Shown: positions 7,454 through 16,794, numbered from the stretch's first letter. The stretch: DNA of 48,938 nucleotides from Planctomycetota bacterium (GCA_013286045.1 JABDGM010000023.1:1-48938), one strand, 5' to 3'. Numbers and translations are program-made. Notes: a model not told the origin generated them from the letters alone.

Positions 7454-8425
7454 TTAAGGCAGATACATGTCCAACACCGTCGCCCCGCCCTGCCCCGCGA
7501 TCGAGACACCGCTGGCAGACGCGGGAATGAGAATCGTGTCGCCCCGTCCGAGCGAGTCGGTGCACTCGGGCGATTGCACCGACATGTTTCCTTTGATAAC
7601 CGCCAAGATGTGAAACCGATCGTCGCCGGGCATCGCTTGTTTGCCATTCACGTGACGTCGATCGAGAATAAACTTGTCGCAGCTTATGAGGCGCTCAACG
7701 CCGGACGACTTCGTAACGGCAGGAGCGACCGGGTTTACCGGTCCACGCGCGAAGTCGATCGTATCGAGCGCCTGCTGAATGTGTAGTTCCCGCGGCTTTC
7801 CATCGCGATCCACGCGATTCCAATCAAACAGCCGATAGGTCGTATCGCTCGACTGCTGGATTTCAGCGACGAGTAATCCAGCTCCCAGCGCGTGACACGT
7901 CCCCGCTTCGATCAAAATGCAGTCGCCCACACGCGGCTCGAATTCGTGTAGACACTCATCACATTTGCCGCGCGCCAATGCGCTCTCCAACGTCTGCCGA
8001 TCGACACCTTGCTTCAAACCCGCGTAAACCTTGCTACCGGGTGCGGCGGCCAAAATCACCCAGGCTTCCGTCTTGCCGAGATCCGGCGGATCGAGCTTTG
8101 CCCCCTGCTCGTCGTTCGGGTGAACCTGCACTGATAGAGTTTTCTGGCAATCTAAGAACTTGAACAACAGTGGGAACTGCTTCGGCGAGTTATGGCTTCC
8201 AAATATATCGTTGCTACGCAAGCTCACTAGTTGATGAAGCGACTGACCCGCGAGCGGCCCGTCTGCCACGATGCTTTGGTCCGCGCCATGATCGACAATT
8301 TCCCAACTCTCCGCAGCGCGCTCCATGCTACCCAATGGCTTACCGAGTTCCGTCGCCAAATGACGGCCGCCCCAGATGTAATCGCGCAAAATCGGCTTGA
8401 ATCGCAATGGCGGCAAAACAGTCAT
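7454..8425 (-). CDS. manA: Class I mannose-6-phosphate isomerase
   Basis: About 323 residues. The cupin metal site is visible: QVHPND gives Gln and His near residues 100 and 102, GKTEAW gives Glu near 120, and GTCHALG gives His near 178 in a motif that is normally GTxHA. The N-terminus (FKPILRDYIWGG) is the usual start of short bacterial ManA proteins. The enzyme interconverts fructose-6-phosphate and mannose-6-phosphate, supplying GDP-mannose for surface polysaccharides or allowing mannose use. The ATG at 8425 was chosen over a GTG at 8434. It is divergent from tatC across about 220 bases. Confidence 0.92.
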   Translation of the reverse strand: MTVLPPLRFKPILRDYIWGGRHLATELGKPLGSMERAAESWEIVDHGADQSIVADGPLAGQSLHQLVSLRSNDIFGSHNSPKQFPLLFKFLDCQKTLSVQVHPNDEQGAKLDPPDLGKTEAWVILAAAPGSKVYAGLKQGVDRQTLESALARGKCDECLHEFEPRVGDCILIEAGTCHALGAGLLVAEIQQSSDTTYRLFDWNRVDRDGKPRELHIQQALDTIDFARGPVNPVAPAVTKSSGVERLISCDKFILDRRHVNGKQAMPGDDRFHILAVIKGNMSVQSPECTDSLGRGDTILIPASASGVSIAGQGGATVLDMYLP

Positions 8426-8644
8426 AGTACCCACGGTAAAGATACTTCGAGCGAAATAAAATCAGCTTCCCAGATCGCGAAAGAAACTTACCCGGCGACG
8501 TATTCTATCACCGGGTCGCAGCATCGCGGGAGTGCGACCATCCGCCTCGCGTTGTCCAACCTAGCCATCGTGGTTATCATCGAAATTGCGGATCATTTCG
8601 TGATTTTTCGCCACCTTCCCCCCTACCTTCTCCCTCCTCTGCGC

Positions 8645-9706
8645 GTGCACCGCCAACACAACGAAGACCTGTTCGAACACACCAAGATGACGTTCGGCGA
8701 GCATCTCGACGAACTTCGCGTGGCGTTATTCAAATCAGTATTTGCGTTGGTGATCGGCGTTCTCATCGCGCTAACATTCGCCGGCAAAGTTGTCGAATAC
8801 GTGCAGACGCCGCTCAAGGCCGCGCTCGAGAACTACTACGTGCGCGTCGATAACAACAAGCTGCGTCAGAACTACATCAAGGATGCGGAAGCGGGCAGAC
8901 CGAGTCCCGGCGACGCCGACGCCGCCGCCAAGGCATTCGCCAAAGAGCGCTTGATTCCTGAGGAGCACTGGATTCTTCCGGCCGAAATCGCCGCCATTTT
9001 GAAACGCATCGCGCCCGGCGCCGTGAACGAATCTGCACTTCCGAAATCCAAGCCCGAGGAAGAAGTTACGCGTGACAGCCTTGTAAAAATTCCCATGTAT
9101 CATCACGTAGAAGACGACCCCCGCGTGCGAATTATCGGTCTCCGCGTCGAGGAGCCTTTCGTCGTTTACATCAAGGCCGCGATCGTCGTCGGCATTATCT
9201 TGTCGAGTCCGTTCGTGTTTTATTTTCTTTGGAGTTTCGTCGCTTCAGGCTTGTATCCACACGAGCAGCGATACGTCCAAATCTTTTTGCCATTCAGCAT
9301 GGGCTTGTTCTTAGCCGGCGCGGCGTTGGCGTTCTTTGTTGTGTTCAAGTTCGTGTTAGCTTTTCTGTTTACGTTCTACGATTGGATGGGCATCGATCCC
9401 GACCCGCGAATCACCGACTGGCTCACATTCGTTTTGATTCTGCCACTCGGTTTCGGCATTAGCTTTCAGTTGCCGCTCGTGATGCTATTTCTGGAGCGGA
9501 TCGGTGTCTTTACCATCGCCTTGTATCTGAGCAACTGGCGCGTGTCTGTTCTGGTGATCAGCTTCATCGCGGCCATCCTCGCCCCGGCCGATCCCTACAG
9601 CATGATGCTGATGGTCGCCCCGCTCGTGGGGCTCTACTTTTTTGGCATCATGCTTTGCAAATGGATGCCACGGCGAGGCGCGCCGTTCGGAAGCGGAATC
9701 AGTTAG
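8645..9706 (+). CDS. tatC: Sec-independent translocase subunit TatC with a large insertion after TM1
   Basis: About 353 residues, against about 250 in model bacteria. NEDLFEHTKMTFGEHLDELR contains the conserved HLxELR motif before TM1 (about residues 30-50). TM2 follows EPFVVYIKAA, then GLYPHEQRYV, LPFSMGLFLAGAALAFF and the last helices up to MLCKWMPRR. About 120 hydrophilic, charged residues (about 55-178) sit between TM1 and TM2, where the short first periplasmic loop is usual. TatC binds twin-arginine signal peptides and forms the Tat receptor with TatB/TatA, which are not present here. The GTG at 8645 is chosen because NEDLF immediately precedes the motif. ATG 8687 is an alternative, and neither has a clear Shine-Dalgarno sequence. 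Confidence 0.9.
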   Translation: MHRQHNEDLFEHTKMTFGEHLDELRVALFKSVFALVIGVLIALTFAGKVVEYVQTPLKAALENYYVRVDNNKLRQNYIKDAEAGRPSPGDADAAAKAFAKERLIPEEHWILPAEIAAILKRIAPGAVNESALPKSKPEEEVTRDSLVKIPMYHHVEDDPRVRIIGLRVEEPFVVYIKAAIVVGIILSSPFVFYFLWSFVASGLYPHEQRYVQIFLPFSMGLFLAGAALAFFVVFKFVLAFLFTFYDWMGIDPDPRITDWLTFVLILPLGFGISFQLPLVMLFLERIGVFTIALYLSNWRVSVLVISFIAAILAPADPYSMMLMVAPLVGLYFFGIMLCKWMPRRGAPFGSGIS

Positions 9707-11376
9707 TCGGAAAACTCGCTGGAACAGGCATCCGAGACCGAAGACCATGCTTTCCAGATGGCGTCGTGAAACCTTTCGCCGCGAGTGTGAGATCGCGACA
9801 ATTCTTCCTCGCTTGCCGCCGCTAGAGAGTTGTATTGAGTCGCGATTGTTGGTCCTGGTCGGGTTACAAGGTCGAGTATCGCAAGGTCTTTAGATCTAAC
9901 AGCGTCGCCGGAAAGCGCGTTCGCTGCAAGCGCCTTGTTATGCGAAGAGCCCATCGCGACCGGTGTTACCGGTAATCGCACCAACGTCGTCGGTGATGCC
10001 GGTGATGCCGCGATCAGATCCACATCAGGCGATGAAGAGGCCCCAGCGCCTCCCGTCAAACCGAAGTTCGAACGCCAAACTCCGTAATCCGCCGCGTCGA
10101 CCTTGCCACTGCCGTCGCCGTCGGCGCCGGAATGAGCCGCAACGCTCGCCCCAAGCGTCGCTCGCCACAACACGTAGTCTGCCGCATCGACAACATGATT
10201 GGCGTTATAGTCTCCCGTGTGCGGTGTCCCCGTCACGGACTGCATCTCGACGGCGCCAATATCCGCAGCGCCCCCGACGACGCGAGCATAGGAGGCACCG
10301 CGCTGGTCGACAGCAAGGTTTTGCGGATTGCTGCCAAGATTGAGCGCCGGACTTCCCGCGAGCAGCCCATGCGTCCACGTCGGGCCGCCGTTATCGCCGA
10401 GTGGGGCCAACAAAGGATCGTCAGTCGATACCGTGATGAATTGATAATCGCCTTGCGTGCGAATCAAGTTGTTACCACCCGTCACGGTCAATTGGCTGCC
10501 GTCATCGGCTGCAGTCAGGAAATCGCGAGCTTGAATCGGAGCATCACTTTGCGCGATGATCGAGCTCCAGATATCGGCCGACGCCGACCCATTCTGCTGC
10601 GCAATGAGGTAAACGCCGCGCCCTGTCGAAGCCGTGCTATCGGTGATTGTGCTGTTATAAATGTCGAGTGACCCATTTCGAACATAAATAGCACCACCGA
10701 AGCTGCTCGGCACTGTCGATCCTACGCCGCTCTGGGCGATACTTCCTGAGATCGTCGCATCCGTGACGATCACTGAGCCGCCGTCGCTATAGATTGCACC
10801 GCCGCGACCCGAGCCGCTGCTCGCGCCGCTCCCACCATTTCCGCCAGTGGCTTGATTTCCATACAGAGTGCTCGAAACGATTCGCAACGTCCCCTGGTTG
10901 TAGATGGCTCCGCCGCGTCCTTCGCCGCCCACTTCGCCGGCAGCCACGCCGTTCGCACCACGAACGACGCCGCCTGTGACGGAAACGGAGTCCAGATCCA
11001 AATCACCCGTCGAAGTTACATAAAACAGTCGCATCGCGTCGACCGCGCTATTGCGGGCAATTGTAATGCCCTTCGCATTGCCGTGGATCGTGATGGTCGA
11101 TGAAACCAACAGCGCCGAGGCCCCCACTGAATTGTCATCTGCAATGGAGAGATTAATTGTGCCCTGAAGAGTGGCCGCGAATTCGATCGTATCAGCGCCC
11201 GGCGTGTGGTTGGCATCGTAGATAGCCTGGCGTAATGTGCCCGGCGCGGCGCCTGGAAAAGCTACGGGGCCATCGCTCAGGTTCGACACCGTGAAGACCG
11301 CAAGTACACGGCGATCTTCGAGTCGCTCGAATCGCAAGGCCCGGCCGAAGCGGTGTGGCGGCTGTTCAATTCGCAT
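9703..11376 (-). CDS. Exported right-handed beta-helix protein with choice-of-anchor Q region and type I dockerin
   Basis: About 557 residues. The N-terminus carries the planctomycete export-type motif RFERLEDRRVLA (about residues 15-26) in place of a plain signal peptide. The body has repeated GGAIYNQGTLRI/GGAIYSDGGSVIV/GGAIYVRNGSLDI turns, which fits a parallel beta-helix, then LLAPLGDNGGPTWTH...GSPALN...DQRG...DIGAVE, the choice-of-anchor Q signature. A dockerin follows with two calcium loops (DYNANHVVDAADY and DGDGSGKVDAADY). A charged tail of about 90 residues follows, without a PEP motif. The start at 11376 has GGAGGA upstream. The stop overlaps the tatC stop by four bases. It is probably a surface polysaccharide-binding or degrading protein. 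Confidence 0.85.
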   Translation of the reverse strand: MRIEQPPHRFGRALRFERLEDRRVLAVFTVSNLSDGPVAFPGAAPGTLRQAIYDANHTPGADTIEFAATLQGTINLSIADDNSVGASALLVSSTITIHGNAKGITIARNSAVDAMRLFYVTSTGDLDLDSVSVTGGVVRGANGVAAGEVGGEGRGGAIYNQGTLRIVSSTLYGNQATGGNGGSGASSGSGRGGAIYSDGGSVIVTDATISGSIAQSGVGSTVPSSFGGAIYVRNGSLDIYNSTITDSTASTGRGVYLIAQQNGSASADIWSSIIAQSDAPIQARDFLTAADDGSQLTVTGGNNLIRTQGDYQFITVSTDDPLLAPLGDNGGPTWTHGLLAGSPALNLGSNPQNLAVDQRGASYARVVGGAADIGAVEMQSVTGTPHTGDYNANHVVDAADYVLWRATLGASVAAHSGADGDGSGKVDAADYGVWRSNFGLTGGAGASSSPDVDLIAASPASPTTLVRLPVTPVAMGSSHNKALAANALSGDAVRSKDLAILDLVTRPGPTIATQYNSLAAASEEELSRSHTRGERFHDAIWKAWSSVSDACSSEFSD

Positions 11377-11637
11377 CGGCGAATTCCTCCGCGAGCAATG
11401 TGGAAATAGAACGTCTGGGAAAAGTGGGAAGCAGGCATCATAACCGCTGATACACAAAAAACAATCAGGGGGGGTCGAAAAGCGAACGATCCGCTTGTCG
11501 AGACCTTCTGTCTCAAAGAAACGTGGGTTCGGGCTGCCCCGCGGAAATGGCCAGATGCGGCCTACACGTGAATTCGAGCAGATATCTAGCGCCACCGCGC
11601 CGCGCAAAACTCCTACTGCTCGAGCCGGCAGTAAGAT

Positions 11638-12654
11638 CTAAGGCGTATCGCTTGTCACTTCACCGCCGCGAACCGTCGCCATGTTTTTAAAAAGCTGCAC
11701 GTCGACGTTGTCCGAAATGGAAACGACACTCCCATCGACATGCGCGAACAGCGTGACACCCGGGTGAAAGCTGCCGAATGGCAGGTAATTAAAAGCAGTA
11801 TCAATACGCGATATGCAGGTGTTCGGGCCAGTTGCGACGACCCTCGCATGGTAGAAGGCATCTGCGTTGCTATTGATGTACCACGGACGGACGCTCGTGT
11901 AGATCAACAGTGGCTCTGGATAAACCTGCAAGATGCAATCGCGGTGCACGTACTCGCCAATCAAGAACGAGTTGCTCTGGCCATCGGTAATTTGGCTGAG
12001 CTTGCGACGTTCACCGACTATTTGGTCGAGTCCCTGAACTCTTGCCTGCGCGACAAAAAAGGCGCCGTTGTCCGGAACATCGCCGAAATTCGGTGACGCG
12101 ATCATTTTCGTTTGGTCGAGCACTGGGTCATTTGGATCTTTACTTTGGGGAGTGCCCGCCACTCCGGCGTACGTACACACCGCACCGTTTTCATACTCAT
12201 ATCCCGTGGGCGCATTGCTAAATACGCGCTCGTATTGCCAGTCAGGGCAAATATAAGCATCGATTACGATATCTCGGGCTGGATCGTCGGTGTAATTCTT
12301 CTTGGGTGCAACCCAATAGTTAAAATTGACCTGGTTGTACACGGCGTCCTCTTCCATGTACTTCAGCATGTCGGTCATCAAACCTTCTTTGACCGCGCCC
12401 GCCCCGCCTTTGATTTGATCGGGGGTTCGTGCGAGTCCCATCGGCAGCGCCTTGTAAACTCCCGCGTAATTCTGGCATGCCAGCCCCATTTGCTTGAGGT
12501 TGTTCGTGCACTTGATGCGTCGCGACGCTTCGCGCGCCGCCTGAACCGCCGGAAGCAACAGCGCGACCAGAATGCCGATAATCGCGATCACGACGAGTAA
12601 CTCGACCAGCGTGAAGCCAACGAGCGGGCGACGATGCCAACGACTACTGTTCAT
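11638..12654 (-). CDS. DUF1559 pseudopilin-like protein with prepilin-type N-terminus
   Basis: About 338 residues. The type IV prepilin signal reads VG^[22 protein letters not shown], with cleavage after Gly13 and Glu at mature position 5. [16 protein letters not shown] follows, which is the standard DUF1559 start. The C-terminal region has [17 protein letters not shown], the usual DUF1559 DG motif. This family is strongly expanded in planctomycetes and is thought to form pseudopilus- or pilus-like surface structures, with individual roles unknown. The ATG at 12654 has AAGGGA about ten bases upstream. It follows the PEP-CTERM/dockerin gene at 12701 on the same strand with a 46-base gap, so the two may be co-transcribed. 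Confidence 0.92.
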   Translation of the reverse strand: MNSSRWHRRPLVGFTLVELLVVIAIIGILVALLLPAVQAAREASRRIKCTNNLKQMGLACQNYAGVYKALPMGLARTPDQIKGGAGAVKEGLMTDMLKYMEEDAVYNQVNFNYWVAPKKNYTDDPARDIVIDAYICPDWQYERVFSNAPTGYEYENGAVCTYAGVAGTPQSKDPNDPVLDQTKMIASPNFGDVPDNGAFFVAQARVQGLDQIVGERRKLSQITDGQSNSFLIGEYVHRDCILQVYPEPLLIYTSVRPWYINSNADAFYHARVVATGPNTCISRIDTAFNYLPFGSFHPGVTLFAHVDGSVVSISDNVDVQLFKNMATVRGGEVTSDTP

Positions 12655-12700
12655 GTCGACATTTCCCTTTCGACAGCGCTATCACCTGAAAAGAGCAGTT

Positions 12701-14107
12701 TTATTTCAGAGCCCGACGGCGACTCGCGAGCGTGATCATGCCGCAAGCCACGCAACACGCCACAAGCGATGCGGGTTCTGGTACGTTCGCCGAAGCAAGC
12801 GATCCGCTGCCCGAAGTATTGCCGAACCGCGCTCGCCAAAAATTATAATCCGCCTGCGTAACTACTCCGTCGCCATCGCCGTCGGCTCCAGTGCCCGCTG
12901 GGACCGATTGGTTAAGCGTATCGCGCCACAGCACGTAATCGGCAGCGTCCACCACGCCATTGTGGTTGTAGTCACCTGGCACTGAAACAACCGTCGACGG
13001 CGAAAGCGTGAACGTAAACGCTTGAATGCCCGCGTTGGTACTCATCGCATACAGCGAGGCGGAAAAAGTACCATCGCCGTTGTTCACGGTCGGGCCCCAC
13101 GCAACGCTGCCAGTCGAGTTCCCATTAGTGGCAAGAGTTCCGTTGGTTGCGTTTCCGTCCGTTAGATAAACCGGATTTGACGGATCGGCCAGTGAATAGA
13201 TCGAAACATGCGCATCACCCGTGCTTTGGATCGCCAAAAGCGGCGTGCCATTGATTACGTCATACGCCATTTGCCGTTCAGCAGTGGCGCCACCAGGATG
13301 AGCTAACGTTGGCGTCGCGATTAGCGTTCCTGCGCTCCCCGAATAGCTGGTGTAGTCATACGTTCCGCCGCCTCGCGTACCAATCACATGGTTGGCGTCC
13401 GTGAACGTGATCCCAAGTTGAAAATCGCCCGCGTTCGGTGGAGTCGACGGGAACGAAACTGCGGTCGCCGTTCCGGCCGTTGGGTCGATGACGGCATAGC
13501 CATTATTCCCAGTCACGCTTGTATTATTTCCAAAGCCGGCGACGATCCGCGTCGATGCTCCCGAGCCTATCACAGCAATGTCATCGCCGATCCGCGCGCC
13601 GTCCAATCCCGCATTCCCGCTGTAAGCAACCGTTGGAGTCGCGCTTTCGTTCGCCCATTTGTAAACCTTATAGAATGCGCCGCCAGCGGTGCTTGTCGTA
13701 CCCTGTAAATTGCCCACGTAAATTGCCCCATCGCCTCCGACTGCGACCATATTGAGGGCGAAAGTGCCGCCAGAAATGATTCCGGTCCCGAGGTTCAAAC
13801 TACCGAGGTCTAGCTCCGTACCTGGATCAACGCCCGTAGCTGCGTCGAGAATTCGAATACCCGGTGTAGGATTGCGGCTGACCAGGTAGAGGTGTCCGTT
13901 TCCATACGCCATGCCGCGTTCTAGGTTGCTGACGCCAAGGTATGGGTAGTCCTCGTATTCGAATGGCGCCAACCAGCCATCGCCGCCGCCGAATGTCGCG
14001 AGAGGGGCCAACGCCCCAGTCAGCTGCGCGGAACACGTCGAAGCCGCGATCAGAATCCCCTCGAGTAAAACCAACGAAAAAACAAGAAAACGCTTTCGTG
14101 CGCGCAT
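12701..14107 (-). CDS. PEP-CTERM propeller-like protein with dockerin, paralogue of 14610-15737
   Basis: About 468 residues. The signal peptide (MRARKRFLVF, cleavage near STCSA) is followed by a body of about 350 residues rich in beta-strand motifs (FGGGDGWLAP, ERGMAYGNGHLYLVSR, VYKWANESATPTVAYSG, IDPTAGTATAV, LAIQSTGDAHVSIY). A type I dockerin comes next (DYNHNGVVDAADYVLWRDTL and DGDGDGVVTQADYNFWRARFG), then a PEP-CTERM sorting tail (VPEPASL, hydrophobic stretch, SRRR). The body is clearly homologous to the divergent gene at 14610, which lacks the dockerin. An exosortase would cleave the tail, but none is in the window. ATG 14107 (AGGA upstream) is preferred to ATG 14128. The true fold and ligand are unknown. 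Confidence 0.85.
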   Translation of the reverse strand: MRARKRFLVFSLVLLEGILIAASTCSAQLTGALAPLATFGGGDGWLAPFEYEDYPYLGVSNLERGMAYGNGHLYLVSRNPTPGIRILDAATGVDPGTELDLGSLNLGTGIISGGTFALNMVAVGGDGAIYVGNLQGTTSTAGGAFYKVYKWANESATPTVAYSGNAGLDGARIGDDIAVIGSGASTRIVAGFGNNTSVTGNNGYAVIDPTAGTATAVSFPSTPPNAGDFQLGITFTDANHVIGTRGGGTYDYTSYSGSAGTLIATPTLAHPGGATAERQMAYDVINGTPLLAIQSTGDAHVSIYSLADPSNPVYLTDGNATNGTLATNGNSTGSVAWGPTVNNGDGTFSASLYAMSTNAGIQAFTFTLSPSTVVSVPGDYNHNGVVDAADYVLWRDTLNQSVPAGTGADGDGDGVVTQADYNFWRARFGNTSGSGSLASANVPEPASLVACCVACGMITLASRRRALK

Positions 14108-14609
14108 GAATCCTGGCCTTTCAATCATTGCGGGAAGCTCCGGGTGAATTCAATTCAGCGCGCGAACACTCTCGGCATGGATTTTCGCGAACGCGCGCTA
14201 CCGATCATATCATGCCAAGCTAAATCTTGGCTTTCAGAAAAGGTTTTCGCCTGATGAGATGCAACGTCCCGTCTATCGTAAGGCCGGAGCAATATTCTGC
14301 AACACGAAAGTTCGTGCAAGTTAGCAGTTTGGCCCGGTTTTCGAGATCGCTCCAACCAGCTTCGCCTTCGACGCTCGCGCCGTTCGCCCGGCCGCCTGCT
14401 TAGGAAGTCGCAACACGGCACGGTGTCACCGGGCGCGAACTTGGGAAACCTTTCCCCCCTAAATGCGCAGAAATTCCTACATTCGCTCTAAAAATGCTTG
14501 ATTAACTTGTTAACACTCATCAGAATTGGGCGCAGATTGCCTGAAACCACCCTACGGCGGGTAAGGGCTTTTCTGGCCACTCGATAACGCAACAACTGGG
14601 AGTCCGCTA
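14108..14609. other. Divergent intergenic region between paralogous PEP-CTERM genes
   Basis: About 500 bases with no convincing gene. It must carry the promoters for both divergent paralogues. Near the plus-strand gene there is an AT-richer patch with a TTAAC-TTG-TTAAC repeat around 14500-14515, and GGGAG serves as ribosome binding site eight bases before 14610. I could not assign -35/-10 boxes with confidence. Confidence 0.4.
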
Positions 14610-15737
14610 ATGCGTCGCATCATTGTTTCGACACTTCTACTTGTTTGCGCTTGCGCCTGTGTCGCAACGCAACGTTCTAATGCGGCTACGATGACCCCAC
14701 TTCTGTCATTCGGCGGCGGCGACGGCTGGCTCGCCCCGGGTGAAGGCGGTTACACGTTCCTGGGTACTGGCAACAACGAACGCGGTCTCGCGTACGGCAA
14801 CGGCCATGTGTACTTGGTGAGCCGAACCGGCGGCACCAACGTGCGAATACTCAACCCCACCACGGGTGCAGACCTCGGCGGCCTGAATGTCACTGGCGTC
14901 TCCGGCGGAACGTTTACGCTCAGCGCCGCGGGCGTTGGTGGCGACGGCGCGATCTATGCCGCGAACCTCACAACCCAATCCACAACGACCCCGTTCACGG
15001 TCTACAAGTGGGCGACCGAAGCGTCAGCGCCGACCGTCGCCTACACCGGCGATGGCGGTCTCGCGGCTTCGCGCGCGGGAGACGATCTCGCAGTCACCGG
15101 TAGCGGTAGCGGAACCCGAATCGCCGCCGGCTACAACAGCACGCCGAACGTAGCTGGCAACAACGGCTACTCGATCATCGACCCCACCGCCGGCACCGCA
15201 ACCGCGATCGCCTTCGCAGGCACCCCACCGAACGCGGGTGATTTGCGGCTCGGCCTCACCTTCGTAGATGCTACACACGTGTTGGGCACCGCCGGCAGCT
15301 CGCTCTACCGCAACACGAGTTATTCGGGCAGCACCGGCACACTCATCAACAGCCCCGCGATTCCGGATCCCTCCGGCGCGACTGCAGACCGCTTGTTGGG
15401 CTACACCACCTTTGGCGGCATGTCGATTCTCGCCATTCAAAGCATTGGAGATTCACACGTCTCCATCTACGACGCGTCGAACCCCGCCGCCCCCGTCTAC
15501 TTGGCCAGCGGCCTAAATGTTACCGGCACGCCTGCTGCGAACGGCAACGGCACCGGCCAGATCGCCTGGGGTGCGATTACGAATAACGCGGACGGCTCAG
15601 TCTCCCGTGTCCTCTACGCGATGAGCACCAACCAAGGCATCCAAGCCTTCATCGTCACCGTACCCGAGCCAGCTACCCTGTCGTTGGTCGGTTTGCTATC
15701 TGTTTGCGGACTTTCGGTTCGGCGACGAATTGGTTAA
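14610..15737 (+). CDS. PEP-CTERM propeller-like protein without dockerin, paralogue of 12701-14107
   Basis: About 375 residues. The signal peptide (MRRIIVSTLLLVCACACVATQRSNA) is followed by the same motif order as the divergent neighbour: FGGGDGWLAP, ERGLAYGNGHVYLVSR, GVGGDGAIYAANL, VYKWATEASAPTVAYTG, IDPTAGTATAIAF, LAIQSIGDSHVSIYD, LYAMSTNQGIQAF. It then passes straight into VPEPATLSLVGLLSVCGLSVRRRIG. The dockerin seen in the partner (about 60 residues) is missing. GGGAG lies eight bases before the ATG. The protein is exported and probably processed by an exosortase, with unknown ligand. A dispersed-type inverted repeat follows the stop. Confidence 0.87.
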   Translation: MRRIIVSTLLLVCACACVATQRSNAATMTPLLSFGGGDGWLAPGEGGYTFLGTGNNERGLAYGNGHVYLVSRTGGTNVRILNPTTGADLGGLNVTGVSGGTFTLSAAGVGGDGAIYAANLTTQSTTTPFTVYKWATEASAPTVAYTGDGGLAASRAGDDLAVTGSGSGTRIAAGYNSTPNVAGNNGYSIIDPTAGTATAIAFAGTPPNAGDLRLGLTFVDATHVLGTAGSSLYRNTSYSGSTGTLINSPAIPDPSGATADRLLGYTTFGGMSILAIQSIGDSHVSIYDASNPAAPVYLASGLNVTGTPAANGNGTGQIAWGAITNNADGSVSRVLYAMSTNQGIQAFIVTVPEPATLSLVGLLSVCGLSVRRRIG

Positions 15738-15745
15738 TCCGCATT

Positions 15746-15787
15746 CCCCGTCTCCCTTTGGGAGAGGTCCGTGGTGAGGGTGCCCTG
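15746..15787. repeat. Short GC-rich element with CTCCC-TTT-GGGAG dyad
   Basis: The sequence CCCCGTCTCCCTTTGGGAG continues into AGGTCCGTGGTGAGGGTGCCCTG. It holds a small hairpin (CTCCC/GGGAG) and a G-rich half that resembles the other arm of a longer degenerate repeat. It fills the 79-base gap between the PEP-CTERM gene and the pectinesterase gene. From memory, similar 'CCCTCTCCCTTTGGGAGAGGG...GGGTGAGGG' elements are dispersed in many bacterial genomes. It is the only copy I saw here. Confidence 0.5.
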
Positions 15788-15816
15788 GAATCGGATTTGT
15801 TAGACTTCCTAAGTCG

Positions 15817-16794
15817 ATGAAGCAACATCTCGTCGCGCCCGTTTGGCTGAGCATCGTGATGCTCGCTATGGCGGTGCGCGCTGCGGAAACTACGCTCGTC
15901 GTTGCTGCGGATGGCAGCGGGCAGTACACCAAAGTACAGGACGCCGTCATGGCGGTGCCGGACGGCCGAGCCGATAGCCCGGTCGTCATTCGCATCAAAC
16001 CCGGCACGTACAAAGAGCTCGTCTACGTGCAGCGCGAGAAACGCTTCTTCCGCTTCGTCGGCGACGACGCCAAGTCTACAATCCTCACGTACGACTTGAA
16101 CGCAAAAATGCCGGATAAAGACGGCAAACCGATCGGCACGTTTCGCACGCCCTCAACGCTTATCGATGCGGATGACTTCACGGCCGAGAACATCACGTTC
16201 GAAAACTCGGCCGGGCCTGTCGGGCAAGCGCTTGCGATTCGCGTCGACGGCGATCGGGCCGTGTTTCGCAAATGCCGATTTCTCGGGTGTCAAGACACCA
16301 TACTCCTGAATCGCGGCCGGCAATACTTCGATGACTGCTACGTCGAAGGCCACGTCGATTTCATCTTCGGCGGAGCGACTGCGTATTTCGATCACTGCAG
16401 TATCCAATGCGTGGGTAAGGGCTACATCACCGCTGCCTCGACTCCGGACAGCGAGCCCTACGGCTTCGTATTCTCCAACTGTAAAATCACCGCCGCATCG
16501 CCCGAGGTGAAGACATACCTCGGCCGCCCGTGGCGAGCGTTCGCCGCAGTGACGTTTCTCAATACCGAAATGTCCGATTGCGTGTGGCCGGCGGGTTGGC
16601 ACAACTGGGATCATCCCGAACGCGAGCAAACCGCTCGCTACGCCGAGTACCACAGCACGGGCCCCGGCGCGACACCAGCCGACCGCGTGAAGTGGGCCAA
16701 GCAGCTCAATGAAGAAGAAGCGCGTGCCATCACGGCCGCCAAAGTTCTTGCTGGCCGCGACGATTGGAATCCAACCCCGGCTCCAAAACCCTAG
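15817..16794 (+). CDS. Exported pectinesterase (CE8 family)
   Basis: About 325 residues, usual for bacterial pectin methylesterases. A signal peptide (KQHLVAPVWLSIVMLAMAVRA) is followed by VAADGSGQYTKVQDAV, the family start. The active-site motifs are all present: Gln137 in QALAIR, Gln159-Asp160 in GCQDTI, Asp181 in VDFIFGG, and Arg237/Trp239 in LGRPWR. The enzyme removes methyl esters from pectin, releasing methanol and making the polymer accessible to lyases. No pectate lyase is in the window. It starts 80 bases after the PEP-CTERM gene and may be independently transcribed. It has no PEP or dockerin tail, so it should be periplasmic or secreted. Confidence 0.93.
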   Translation: MKQHLVAPVWLSIVMLAMAVRAAETTLVVAADGSGQYTKVQDAVMAVPDGRADSPVVIRIKPGTYKELVYVQREKRFFRFVGDDAKSTILTYDLNAKMPDKDGKPIGTFRTPSTLIDADDFTAENITFENSAGPVGQALAIRVDGDRAVFRKCRFLGCQDTILLNRGRQYFDDCYVEGHVDFIFGGATAYFDHCSIQCVGKGYITAASTPDSEPYGFVFSNCKITAASPEVKTYLGRPWRAFAAVTFLNTEMSDCVWPAGWHNWDHPEREQTARYAEYHSTGPGATPADRVKWAKQLNEEEARAITAAKVLAGRDDWNPTPAPKP

